Below, in pieces: positions 41,481 through 51,377 of a DNA stretch of 64,000 nt; position 1 is the stretch's first letter; every line of letters starts with the position of its first letter. Made by a program: the position numbers and the translations under genes. The notes under the pieces are model-generated. The model worked only from the letters and a program-made list of their open reading frames with translations, was not told the origin of the DNA and searched no databases. Location: positions 10,415,244-10,479,243 of the forward strand of contig NC_049993.1 of the NCBI RefSeq assembly GCF_000003815.2, written 5' to 3'. This DNA is from Branchiostoma floridae (lineage: Eukaryota > Chordata > Leptocardii > Amphioxiformes > Branchiostomatidae).

Positions 41481-41723
41481 AGGGTGGTATTTCACTGCAC
41501 CTGGGGTACCGGTGTGGCACTGCGGGGTTCGAATTCAACGAATTAGAGATACGGAATTAATTTTCTTACGTTTTATCATTTTGTTGTCTTCTAAATCATA
41601 GTATTACGTATTACGCAATATCTAAATTTTAAAGAATCTGCGAAAATAACACAACAGTGCCGTAGTGAACGAACCCCGAAGTGCCACATCGGTGCCCCAA
41701 TTGCAAAATTAGAGATGTCTTTC
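41481..41723. mobile_element. MITE family 1, copy 2 (degraded right end)
   Basis: Starts AGGGTGGTATTTCACTGCAC after TA and follows copy 1 (31929) closely through cgaaaataacacaacagtgc and ggtgccccaa. The right inverted repeat is eroded after about 41700, so the outer end and right TA cannot be placed exactly. Confidence 0.85.
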
Positions 41724-42753
41724 ATCTTTCAAGTTCTGCCAAGTCATCTGTAAAGGTTCGAATGTATTTGACTCATTACTCTTTGGCAAATTCCCTGTCA
41801 TGTCAAAGTCAATCGTTTACTTATTCATAATTTATTATTGTAAAGGATATTTATGTGGCTATTTGTTCAAAACTACTCAGAAAACGTGTCTGGGGTTCAA
41901 ATATCTTGAATTTATTTTAGTGTACTACCCATCTCTCTACACTATCGTTATCATTCGAGTATTCGGAGAAAATTGCTCAATATGCGCAAACATTTCTTCG
42001 AGGTGAACCTTTGTATTAGGCCTAGGCTTAATGCGTACGTAATTGCACATACGTGAAGGTACCGTTACGACAGTACAGTACATCTGTACCAATTATCTCA
42101 ATACCACAGCCGCCCAAATCTGACGGCTGGAGACGGCAACCACGTCGGTTTGGAGAAATAAACACTGCATGAGACGAGCGCTGTCGTAGTTTGGTAATCG
42201 GCTTGCATCCCTTTTGGAGACGCTAGGTGGCGCAACTGATCTTTACCATCGCACGTGTAACATTGGTTGACTTAGAAATATCATATCTAGTGTTAATAGA
42301 TATATAGTGAAACATTAGAGTTACTCTGGTAGGTCCTGTAAATGAAAAATAGTAATTTTTGATTTCATATACAGTTACAGTACCAACGTGCATGATGGGA
42401 ATGTCACAAGGTCATTCCCTGCCACTGTGAAGGTCAAACTACAGACGGTATCAAGCTACTTGAGTGCAACTAAACCCATTAGAGATTATATCTGTTAATG
42501 CAGTCACTGTGTCCGGAAATGCGATTAGTGTTGAACATTCGAAGGGAACGTACCTGAAAATCCCGGCTTGTGGTAAATTCTTTTGAAACCTGCATTCATT
42601 GAATATCGCTCGACTGGCTGAGCAAAACAACACGAATAAATCTGATAATTGATTATTGCTCGACTGACGAAACAAACAGCATGAATTAAGGTAATGAACT
42701 TTGTCTATAGGAAGCATCATGAAAGGTAAGATTTCTGTTCTCTGATGTCATCA
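41724..42753. other. non-coding stretch containing the 3' end of the retrotransposon
   Basis: No gene recognised. The non-LTR element probably ends within about 20 bp of its stop codon, where the minus strand reads a short TGATGATGA tail. Confidence 0.4.
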
Positions 42754-45213
42754 TCATAGCGTTCCGTGCCAGTACTGCAGCCAGGCCACGGCCTTCTCGT
42801 TAGCTTCTAGTAGGTCCTGGTTGGAGATGCTGGGGCCTAATACACAGTCCTTCGTAATGTGTCCCATGGTTTGGGTAGGGTGGCCACAACGACACTCAGC
42901 TGAGTTCACCCGTCCCCATTTCAGTAGGTTGTCTCTGGTCCTACCTACTCCGGACCTTGCTCTGTTCAGGTCCACCCACTCCCTTCTGGGTAGATGGGTG
43001 CCATGAGGAAGGGACTCACAAGGGATCTGGAGAGCTTCATTTAGTAGGAGGGTGTCGGAAGCTTTCCAGCGATCGACTCTGTACTTGGCAGCCTCCTTAG
43101 GGTTCAGACTCTGTATGGTCATGAAGCTCTTTCTAGATTTGAGTCTTCTTCTAACATCATGGTAGTAGTGTAGAGGGTGTCGAGAGTCCTGCTCTTGTAC
43201 AAATTTCTGAGTTCTGGAGAGAGCTTCCCGTCGGATGGGAGGTGGTGCGATACCTGCTAGCCGGTACAATGCTGGCAGGGGTGTGGGCCTCAGCGCTCCT
43301 GTTATGATGCGACAAGAAGTGTTGAGCTCAGCATCCACTTTACTGGCATGGCATGACCTTTCCCAGGCAGGAGAACAGTATTCTGCTGTGGAATAACATA
43401 ACGCCAAGGCAGTAGATCGTAAGGTGTTTGCATCAGCTCCCCAGTTCAGAGTTGTGAGGTTGTTGAGGAGGTTGTTCCTGGAAGCAACCTTCTCCTTGAG
43501 TTTCCTGACATGCTCTCTATAAGACAGAGTTCTGTCCATGGTTACTCCAAGGTAAACCGGGAACTTTTCGTTGGCTAGTTTAGTAGATCGTAAGGTGTTT
43601 GCATCAGCTCCCCAGTTCAGAGTTGTGAGGTTGTTGAGGAGGTTGTTCCTGGAAGCAACCTTCTCCTTGAGTTTCCTGACATGCTCTCTATAAGACAGAG
43701 TTCTGTCCATGGTTACTCCAAGGTAAACCGGGAACTTTTCGTTGGCTAGTTTCTTACCATTCCAGACTATGTTCAGCTGTCGTTTGGCCTGGTGGTTATT
43801 CAAATGGAATGCACACACTTGGGTTTTGCTAGGGTTCGCATTTAAGAAATTGTTCTTGTAGTAGACTGACAGACTGTTCAGAGCAGCGGTCAGTCTGCGC
43901 TCGATGACCTCGAAAGACTTGTGCTGGGTGGTTAGACCTAGGTCGTCAGCGTAGATAAACCGGCGGATGTTGTTGAACTGGGGAAGGTCGTTGGTGTAGA
44001 CGTTGAACAGGGTTGGTGCAAGCACCGAGCCTTGTGGGAGGCCGTTCGTCTGAGAACGCCAGCGGCTCCTTTTCCCATCCATCTCAACGAAGAACCGTCG
44101 GTTTTCAAGTAGCGACTGGATGATCCTGACAGTGCTTGTGTTCCGAACCATTTTTGCCAGTTTTAGTAAGAGCAGTCTATGGTTGACGGTATCGTATGCA
44201 GCAGTCAGGTCAACAAAAACCGCCCCCGTGACCTTCCCGGTTTCAAAGCCATCCTCGATGTGCTGGGTAATGTTCAGGACTTGGCCACAGCAGGACCTTC
44301 CTGGTCTGAAACCCGCTTGGTCGGGAGATAGTAGCTCATCTATTATGGGACCAATACGCGCAAGTATCATTCTCTCATACAACTTGAAGAGGATACACAA
44401 TAATGACACAGGTCGGTAGCTTTTGGCGTTGGAAGGGTCCTTGTTGGGTTTCAGGAGAGCGACCACTTTTGCTTTCCGCCAAACCTTAGGGATGGAAAGG
44501 GTGGTGGCACAGGTATTGAACATTTGTAGTAGCCAGGCTTTAGCTTTAGGTCCAAAGTTCCGAATGACTTCAGTCGTGATACCATCAAGGCCAGCAGCTT
44601 TCCCGGGTTTCAGAAGTTTGATGGCATCTTCCAGTTCAGAGATGGTGAAATCTGCGAACTCGTCCTCGCTTTCCAACATCACATTCTCCATCTCCTCTTT
44701 CATCTTCTTCCGATGACCTCTTTCTTTGTTGAGAGGTTTGCCATTAAGCAGTAGCTGCGTAGCCACTTCATTAGGGGTCACGGCAGCTAGACTTGCCTGT
44801 GGATTCTTGTCAGAGTTTAACTTCTTGATTGTGGACCAGGCTTTCTTGCTGTTCTGAGTCATATCCACATTTGTGATAAGCTCTTTCCATCTTTCTCTCC
44901 GCTCTTCAGAAACTGAAGCCAGCACAGATTCTCCCATTGCTATCGTTTCCTCTGCAAATGGGTCGACTTCGTATGCTTTTACATATTCCTCGTAGAGATC
45001 TTTGCTGTCTTCACTTAAGCAAGGTATATAAGACTTGCGACATCCTCTTGGAATATGTCTCTTTGATATTTCCCATACAAGGCTTTGGAACTGATCATAG
45101 ATGTTGGGATGAGGTTCCAACGTCTGGATTCTATCGTCAAGTTCCATAGTGAAACTCTCCCAATTTGCTTTACGAAAGTAAAGCTTCTCTGATGTAACAT
45201 CCCTACATGCCAT
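42754..45213 (-). CDS. non-LTR retrotransposon ORF2 with reverse transcriptase (5'-truncated copy)
   Basis: A frame of 819 codons without a stop. Residues about 245-430 form a reverse transcriptase: AKSYRPVSLL (263-272), QAGFRPGRSC (299-308), motif A FVDLTAAYD with the first catalytic Asp at 335, GLPQGSVLAP (391-400), and YADD (421-424) with the other two. A thumb region follows, then a C-terminal zinc-knuckle-like C-x-C-x8-H-x4-C (774-790). The N-terminal endonuclease expected in this type is missing. In-frame stops lie just upstream of the first Met, so the copy is 5'-truncated, as is usual for LINE insertions. Residues 488-544 are repeated exactly as 545-601. The style suggests the jockey/CR1 side of the non-LTR elements; I do not assign a clade. 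The open frame implies a recent insertion. The Met at 45213 is simply the first available and may not be a natural start. Confidence 0.93.
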   Translation of the reverse strand: MACRDVTSEKLYFRKANWESFTMELDDRIQTLEPHPNIYDQFQSLVWEISKRHIPRGCRKSYIPCLSEDSKDLYEEYVKAYEVDPFAEETIAMGESVLASVSEERRERWKELITNVDMTQNSKKAWSTIKKLNSDKNPQASLAAVTPNEVATQLLLNGKPLNKERGHRKKMKEEMENVMLESEDEFADFTISELEDAIKLLKPGKAAGLDGITTEVIRNFGPKAKAWLLQMFNTCATTLSIPKVWRKAKVVALLKPNKDPSNAKSYRPVSLLCILFKLYERMILARIGPIIDELLSPDQAGFRPGRSCCGQVLNITQHIEDGFETGKVTGAVFVDLTAAYDTVNHRLLLLKLAKMVRNTSTVRIIQSLLENRRFFVEMDGKRSRWRSQTNGLPQGSVLAPTLFNVYTNDLPQFNNIRRFIYADDLGLTTQHKSFEVIERRLTAALNSLSVYYKNNFLNANPSKTQVCAFHLNNHQAKRQLNIVWNGKKLANEKFPVYLGVTMDRTLSYREHVRKLKEKVASRNNLLNNLTTLNWGADANTLRSTKLANEKFPVYLGVTMDRTLSYREHVRKLKEKVASRNNLLNNLTTLNWGADANTLRSTALALCYSTAEYCSPAWERSCHASKVDAELNTSCRIITGALRPTPLPALYRLAGIAPPPIRREALSRTQKFVQEQDSRHPLHYYHDVRRRLKSRKSFMTIQSLNPKEAAKYRVDRWKASDTLLLNEALQIPCESLPHGTHLPRREWVDLNRARSGVGRTRDNLLKWGRVNSAECRCGHPTQTMGHITKDCVLGPSISNQDLLEANEKAVAWLQYWHGTL
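43411..43752 (-). repeat. perfect 171-bp tandem duplication inside the retrotransposon ORF
   Basis: The segment 43411-43581 is repeated without a mismatch as 43582-43752. Because 171 is 57 codons, the frame stays open and 57 residues just C-terminal of the reverse transcriptase core (starting KLANEKFPVYLGV) occur twice. Confidence 0.97.
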
Positions 45214-45260
45214 TTGCGGTTCTTCATGTAGCCATACTTCCTGTGATGATGTGATCTACA

Positions 45261-46328
45261 GAGGAGATAAAGGCTAAGCCAGGGGACGTGTCTGCGGCAG
45301 CATGTATGCTGACAATATCTGTGCTCCAAATGTTACGTACATGCGGACCGAAGTTCACAAACCCTTATCTTGAGTTTATTGTGGATCTATTTGCGTCATT
45401 TCCACAATTGATTAGATTCTTCTTCTTTCCTACGATTTGAAGTTGGGACAATGCAGCAAATTATGACCTTGCCACAATGTCAGGTCAACACACCATAGCA
45501 TTGAAAAATACATGAGAAGCAATATCATTTGTGACTAGGTCAGCGGGATGCCATTACAGTGTTAAATCTAGTGGCTCATGCCTCTCCCGGTAGTCCGGTG
45601 ATCGATGTTGGTCTACTATATGATAGTGCAGAGGTTGGGTCATCTCAACGGGGATGGGCGCCGCCCTATAAACATCCGGTGTGGGAAGGACCTTAACATT
45701 TGCCTCCATGAAAGAATTGACGTTATATGTTTAGCGGGAGTTTGTCTGTACCTGTGTCTCTGTGTGTGATAACTGAATAAGGCCTTGTTTTGATATTTGA
45801 GACCTCGAACTGTTAGGTTTGCGGCTATGTAGTGGCTTGCTATGGTACTGCAGTGGAATTCCTGATTTTGATATTTTGTATTCTGAAAAAGATATAGTCA
45901 CGATTTAAGGTTGTAGATTGCAGCTCTTAAGCTTGGGAAGAAATGGCAGTTTGGGTCGCCTTATTTTCAAATATATCCAGTGTGCTTATATGCTATATAC
46001 TGTACCTGAAAATGGTTAAAACGAGTGAATGATTGAAAAAGAGTGCACAATTGATTTATCATGGTAACATTAGTAAGAAAAGAGACCACTATAGAGTCAG
46101 CTCAAACATTACATTTGTTGCTGTCCAGGTAGAAATTAAAGCGCGTGCACTAGAGTACAAAGCACACTGCACACGTTCTATGATGGAACGACAAGACAAT
46201 GAAAGTTTTTTTTTAATTCTTTAATTTCTTAAGTTTGGATGTTAAAATAATGCAGGTTGTAAGAGATGTAAGCATGCCGCCCATTTACGGTACGTAATGG
46301 ACGGTATGCTGGATGAAGGTACCGAGAT
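45261..46328. other. intergenic: retroelement 5' flank and FABP-A 3' region
   Basis: No gene. The segment at about 45640-45710 (containing ggcgccgccctat and ggaagga) is similar to 50948-51000 downstream of FABP-B and marks the end of the A/B duplication. Confidence 0.55.
46212..46225 (-). promoter_or_regulatory. polyadenylation signals of FABP-A (ATTAAA, twice)
   Basis: Two ATTAAA hexamers on the minus strand (46212-46217 and 46220-46225), about 105 bp after the stop, followed by an A-rich run. Confidence 0.5.
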
Positions 46329-47719
46329 CTAGATCTTCTGCATCTCTGCCGATCCCTCCAGGTCACCAATCTTGTATTCCTGGAATAACAGCCACAACAA
46401 ACAAGTCATCACAATGCCGTAGCAAACCGGAGTTAACAAATTTGGTGCAAATAACACTCTTAGTAACCTCACGATGTGAACTCTCATATAGGTTAGTTTT
46501 GCATGTTTCTGTGCTGCTGGAATAGAAGAAAAAAAGATTTATAATCTACAGTCTTTAGTGACATACCCATATACAAAAATGTTTTGTCGAATTGGAATGA
46601 AGTAACATATGTTTGAGTTTAGATTGATTGAAACCTATAGAAAGTTGTTCTTATCTTACCATACGCATGGTGTTGTCGCCCTCCCATCGGAGAGTCTGAC
46701 GGACCTCCAGCCCCTTCCCGTCATGGTTGGGGTACACGAAAACCAGGGTGTCTCCATCCAAGGTGCAGGTCACCTGTAGGTTGGGAAGATGAATTCAAAT
46801 ACACTAAATTAGACTAAAGATAAAACATATTAGACATACATCCGCAGCAGAAAGGCATTGTAACGTTGACTCCATAAGCATTTTGCCATCTTACTGTTCC
46901 CGTGTTGGCCTTGCATGCTTCACCTTGACATCCTTAGAACAAGCTATCTCACAGTTCCGAGTGCGCATGTGCAATCGTGATGCATTCTGGTTTAAGACGA
47001 AGTTCAAGATCGCTCGTTTAGACTGAACCCCAATTGTCTAGACATTTTTCAACCTTCTCATGCATTACAAGGAATACTCACCAGATAATAGTCAGTGAAT
47101 AAAACTGTGAAATGACTCTATCTTATCAATACAGACGCCCATGATTAGTTGAATTCTACCCTGTATTTTGCACCTACCTTCCTCTTGGTGCCGTTAGGAT
47201 CCGTTTCTTCACACTCTTCTCCAAGGATGATGGTGTTCTCAGTCGTCCTGCCCAATATCGTTCTCTTGTTAGTCAACTTTTTCCCGGACACTGTAGTCTC
47301 CATCGTTACCTCTGCATCTTTCATCACCTGCTGGACCTGAGGCGGGATTCCTGACATAAAGCATAGAACATATGACTGTGTTATACTATAGTTATACTTT
47401 TTCAACACTATTGCCTCCGTAGAAGTAATATCTTAGGAGTAATGTTTTTAAGATATTTTTGCGTGTTCGCAATTATAACTTTAATATGCGCAGTTACAAA
47501 ACTCTCAACATGTTTAACTTGGAATTGTGCACAAGAATGACCTTATTGCTCCTTTGCTGTCTAGTAAATCAAATCAGTTGGAGGAATGTTTACTACAAAT
47601 TCTTTACAACACTTTGTAACAGAAAAACGTTTACCCATTTTAGCCATGATCTCCGGGTAGTTGTCGGAGTGCTTGGTCAACTTCCAGGTACCTTTACCTT
47701 CCGGGATGTTAAACGGCAT
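46329..47719 (-). CDS. fatty-acid-binding protein-like gene A (four exons, 140 aa)
   Basis: Exons on the minus strand: 47635-47719, 47178-47350, 46660-46773 and 46329-46379. All introns are GT-AG, in phases 1, 0 and 0, the classic FABP/intracellular lipid-binding protein arrangement. Exon 1 reads MPFNIPEGKGTWKL, with the conserved GTWKL of the first strand, then a DNYPEIMAKMG helix. Exon 2 (residues 29-86) carries ETTVSGKKL, ENTIILGEECEE and TKRK. Exon 3 (87-124) has LDGDTLVFVYPNHDGKGLEV. Exon 4 (125-140) ends EYKIGDLEGSAEMQKI and lacks the usual Arg-x-Tyr. The family forms ten-stranded cytosolic beta-barrels that carry fatty acids or retinoids; this ligand is unknown. It has no signal peptide. 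It is the closest paralogue of gene B. A Tc1 element has inserted 93 bp upstream of the ATG, in the apparent TATA box, so expression may be altered. Confidence 0.92.
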
Positions 47720-47811
47720 TTTTGGATGTACGATAGTTGACGTTTCACAGGCGAGACGAGTAGACCAGACTTCTGTGGTAAAAGTAGAAGGAACCTTTGG
47801 ACGACTATCTA

Positions 47812-49079
47812 CACTCGGCACAAAAAGTTTGGAATATCAACTTTGGTATATCATATTTCTGTTATTTATGCATCAATTTCAATGTATTATATATCAATAG
47901 AAAGCTTGTGTGATTTTCTTTCCTATGGTATCAAACTTATTATGATTGTTAACACATGAAACGAGCACAAGGCCTGCTTACGTGAGTGGGCCACGAAAAA
48001 AAAGTGCCCAAATTCCCCTATTTCTGTTCAACACTGCATCGTCCTGTTGATATTGGCGCGTGTGTCACTGGTTCAATCAATCCTCTTTTCACGTCACATT
48101 TTGTATACGGAACATACAAGGTTTTAGTACACTTGAGTAGAGTTCATCTGCCCTTTCGATAGTTGGATGGCAGAATCAAAGCATGGATGCGGCAAGGAGA
48201 ACCGCACGCTGACAAGGCAAGAGTAACTTTCGGCATTTGGTGATGGAGGCAGCGTCATGGTGTGGGGTGGTATGACCACCATAGGGTAAACAAGACTCGT
48301 CATCATTCCAGGCAAATTAATGTGGTGACATATAGGGACACCATCCTCCATCCAGTAGCAACATTCTACCTCTTCAATACTAAATGCCATTTTGCAAGAT
48401 TACAACACCAGTCCACACAGAGCAAGGACCATTGGATGCTGGAGCACAGTCTTAGGGTGGAATAGCCTTCCTACGGCTTATGGCTAGCACTCGATTGATC
48501 ACCTCTTGCCATGGTTCAGATTTTTTGCTTGAATAAAGATTAATAGTAGCTTTGATTGACATGTCCTGTTATTCAATTTGCCTTCATTCACAATTCAATA
48601 AATACTGACGGAAGAAAATGAGCAGCATGGAGTGATTGACTTTTAAATTAGTAGGGTAATTTTGGTACTTTATCTTTAGGACCCCCTGTACGTAAGCGGG
48701 CCTGGTGCTCGTTCCATGAATTTACACTCATAAAATACTCTACTCAGATATGCTAAAAAGAAACTGGGATGTTCTGTATACCAAACGTTAGGTGATAAAA
48801 GGATTGATTGAATCATTGTCACCCGCGGCCATAACAACGGTTGAACCGGACGATACAGTTTTGAACAGAAACGGGGGAATTTGGGCACTTTTTTTCGTGA
48901 CCCACTCACGTTAGCAGGCCTAGTGTATGTTTCATGAGTTAACAATGATAATGAGTTTGATACCATTGGAAAGAACATCATGCAAGCTTTCTATAGATAT
49001 ATAATATATTGAAATTGATGCAGAAACAACATAAATATGATCAACCGAAGTTGATATTCCAAACCTTTTGTGCTGAGTG
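47812..49079 (+). mobile_element. Tc1-family transposon with long inverted repeats (1268 bp)
   Basis: The left end starts CACTCGGCACAAAAAGTTTGG; the right end is its inverted counterpart (…ccttttgtgctgagtg). The inverted repeats extend about 333-344 bp (47812-48144 and 48736-49079) with scattered differences. TA lies at both borders (47810-47811 and 49080-49081). The overall length, the long-repeat layout and the transposase remnant inside fit the IR/DR type of Tc1 elements. The copy is decayed, so the insertion is not very recent. Confidence 0.92.
48160..48470 (+). pseudogene. Tc1-type transposase remnant
   Basis: Read in several frames, the plus strand shows GGSVMVWGGMTT at 48245-48280, YRDTILHPV at about 48330, and, shifted, LQDYNTSPHRAR near 48395-48430. 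These correspond to the Tc1 'GGSVMVWG', 'YRDEIL' and 'QQDNARPHTA' segments. Stops and frameshifts break the frame, and the Asp of the last motif reads as Tyr. The N-terminal half is not recognisable. Confidence 0.85.
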
Positions 49080-51377
49080 TATATAAAAGGTAAATTTTTT
49101 ATGTGTAATCAAAATAAATACAGTCAGCGCCAAGTACGTATGGACATGTAATCAGATTGCGCTACGTGTGTAGGCACATTTGGCTGTTTGGCAACATATT
49201 GATATACTTTTACGCAACTATTTGTTTGACCTATCTTTAATCTATAAATCTAAACAATAAGTCAGTTGTTGCTGTCCCCTTCTTATTCTCTCATTCTGTT
49301 TATATATGCAATGTGTATTCTCAGAACTATCCGAAATTAAAACGATCCTATTTACTGATGGTATGTGGCAATAATGAATATAAGATGTTCTGTCCTTGGA
49401 AGCGACCAGTTAGTACCTAACAGTGCCATTACTCCACACTTTTAGTCCGTGTGGTGGGAACGGTTATGAAACAAACCTTATCTAAATAATGAGGTTATCC
49501 AAACAACAACTACCCACACAGATTTGGAGAGGACGCCGGACCTCTACATGTGGCGTAATCTCAAAATGGACAGAAAAAATATGAAGTAAAGACTGACCAG
49601 GCCCGAGTTAAACAGTAAAGATATCAATTCAAACGTGGAAGCACCATCTTTCCAGCATTGTAAAGAGTGGCACCAGATGTACGTCACACTCTGGGTAGGC
49701 CCAGGAAAGCAACAAATAGAAACATAGCTTTCAATGTGATCCCGGGTCTTCACATGTCTCACTTAAACAGTAGAAAGAAAACAAGAAGGCTATATCAACT
49801 ACATGTACATTTATAAGCAAAGATCAAACTAAGCAGAACACGAGGCAACGCTTTAAGCAACCGGTACACACCGAGGACGGATTTCTCTCTCGGTGACTAT
49901 ATACATGTTAGAGGGTGCTCCTAGAAACATGTCTTACCTTGAGAAAGTCGAGAGGCAAATGGCCGAGAAAATGAAGCTATCTATCTCATTCTGCCTACCA
50001 CGTGACAAATCTGACCAACCACGTAGCCCCTCCCGTGGGAATAGTAAGATGACTGTTTGGACAGTTCTGTCCTTGTTTAGAATGAAGAGCAGTCCACCGC
50101 TGCCACCAGTGTAGAATGAAGAGATGTTACACACACTCTGGTTTCCTGATTATGATCGCTTTGGACAGAGCTTATCTTTTCCCTTTATTTACAGTTTATA
50201 TATTCAGTTACAGATGTGGGGTATAGGGACGTCTGGACGAATGCTCTACATCTTCCTGTCCTCTACGTCTATAACGCATTGCAACATTTAGATGTGCTCC
50301 GGACGTTGGAAGCGACCGACAAGTGCCGAACAGTACACGTGTCATTGTCTCACGTTTTTAGTCCATGCGATAGGATTGGTTATGAAACGAGAATAATCCA
50401 AAAGAACAACTGTACCATGAACACAGACTTAAAGGGGACGCAGAACCACAAATTTACAGAATCAGCAAGGAAAAATTTCCAACGTGGAAGAACCATACTA
50501 GCACCATCACTGCAGTTACAGACTGAGGGGAGGTTTTGCGGACGTTTCGTTCGATAGACAATAACATATATGACAATACATAATACATTAATTTAAAACC
50601 CTCCACTGATAATGCACTCCAAATGGAATAGCTCATGTATACACCCTTTCAACTTATCGGCGCTCTCACCGCGCTCTCGCTGCGATCCACGATTTGCCAG
50701 AGTGCCGAGACCCCAAACAAAGTTGCTCTAGTGGAATCTCTCCGGTGACCAAAGATTTGACAGATCATCGAAAGAATTTCAGAGAAGAGTTTCCTCAAGT
50801 TTTATGTGTTTCAAGTCGTTTTATGTGTTTCATGATCAAGTCATACTTAGATCATATGGGTACAAAGGTCAAGCACATAGACTTTTGACTACACCATAGT
50901 ATCTCCGTGCTCCCACAGCGGTATGGTCCAAAGCTAACGAAACGTTGATAGGCGCCGCCCTATTGACCATAAGATGTAGGAAGGACATAAACTTTACATA
51001 AATACACCTTTTGGCAGTGCCTGCATGATATGGATGGTACCTGAACTTTTTTTTTCAATTGCACATTATTAGGATAACACTAACAAGGAGAGAACTGGTG
51101 GATAGAAAGAGTTAGGCCTTGGGCTAGCATTATGATTTTTGCTGACCAGCAATTGCTCTAAAACTGACAAAGTACGGATCATATGTCCTAGTAATGAAAC
51201 GAAAAGAGACAGTGGAATGTTTTGCTCAATGCTTTAATATGTTGAGAAACATATCGAGAGCAGCAACGTTTGGTTATAAAAGCAGGGTGTGGGAGACGTG
51301 CATCTGTTGTCCGTCTGCGGTACGGCACGTGCATGCAGTAGACATGTCCGCACTAGGGTGGGTGAAGGTACCGAGAT
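49080..51377. other. intergenic region between FABP-A and FABP-B with an internal duplication
   Basis: Positions 49080-49370 resemble the region upstream of FABP-B (about 53215-53540). Positions 49396-49660 resemble 50303-50500 (landmarks ttggaagcgacc, tttagtcc, ggttatgaaac and cgtggaag.accat). A short open frame (49905-50114, +; YLEKVERQMAEKMKLSISF) has an amphipathic, protein-like stretch but no recognised domain. Confidence 0.5.
51233..51238 (-). promoter_or_regulatory. polyadenylation signal of FABP-B (ATTAAA)
   Basis: ATTAAA on the minus strand about 140 bp after the stop codon, the same distance as in the neighbouring genes. Confidence 0.4.

Larger units (their letters stand above)
42754..45260 (-). 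mobile_element. 5'-truncated non-LTR retrotransposon (LINE)
   Basis: Extent of the element as far as it can be seen. The 3' end is near 42740-42756, where the ORF stop is followed by TGATGATGA on the minus strand; such short simple-sequence tails are common in this group. The 5' truncation point is somewhere beyond 45213 and could not be fixed, as no target-site duplication was identified. Confidence 0.8.

Noticed and set aside
44120-45149. Plus-strand frames of 97-99 codons
   Set aside because: Shadows of the reverse-transcriptase gene on the opposite strand.
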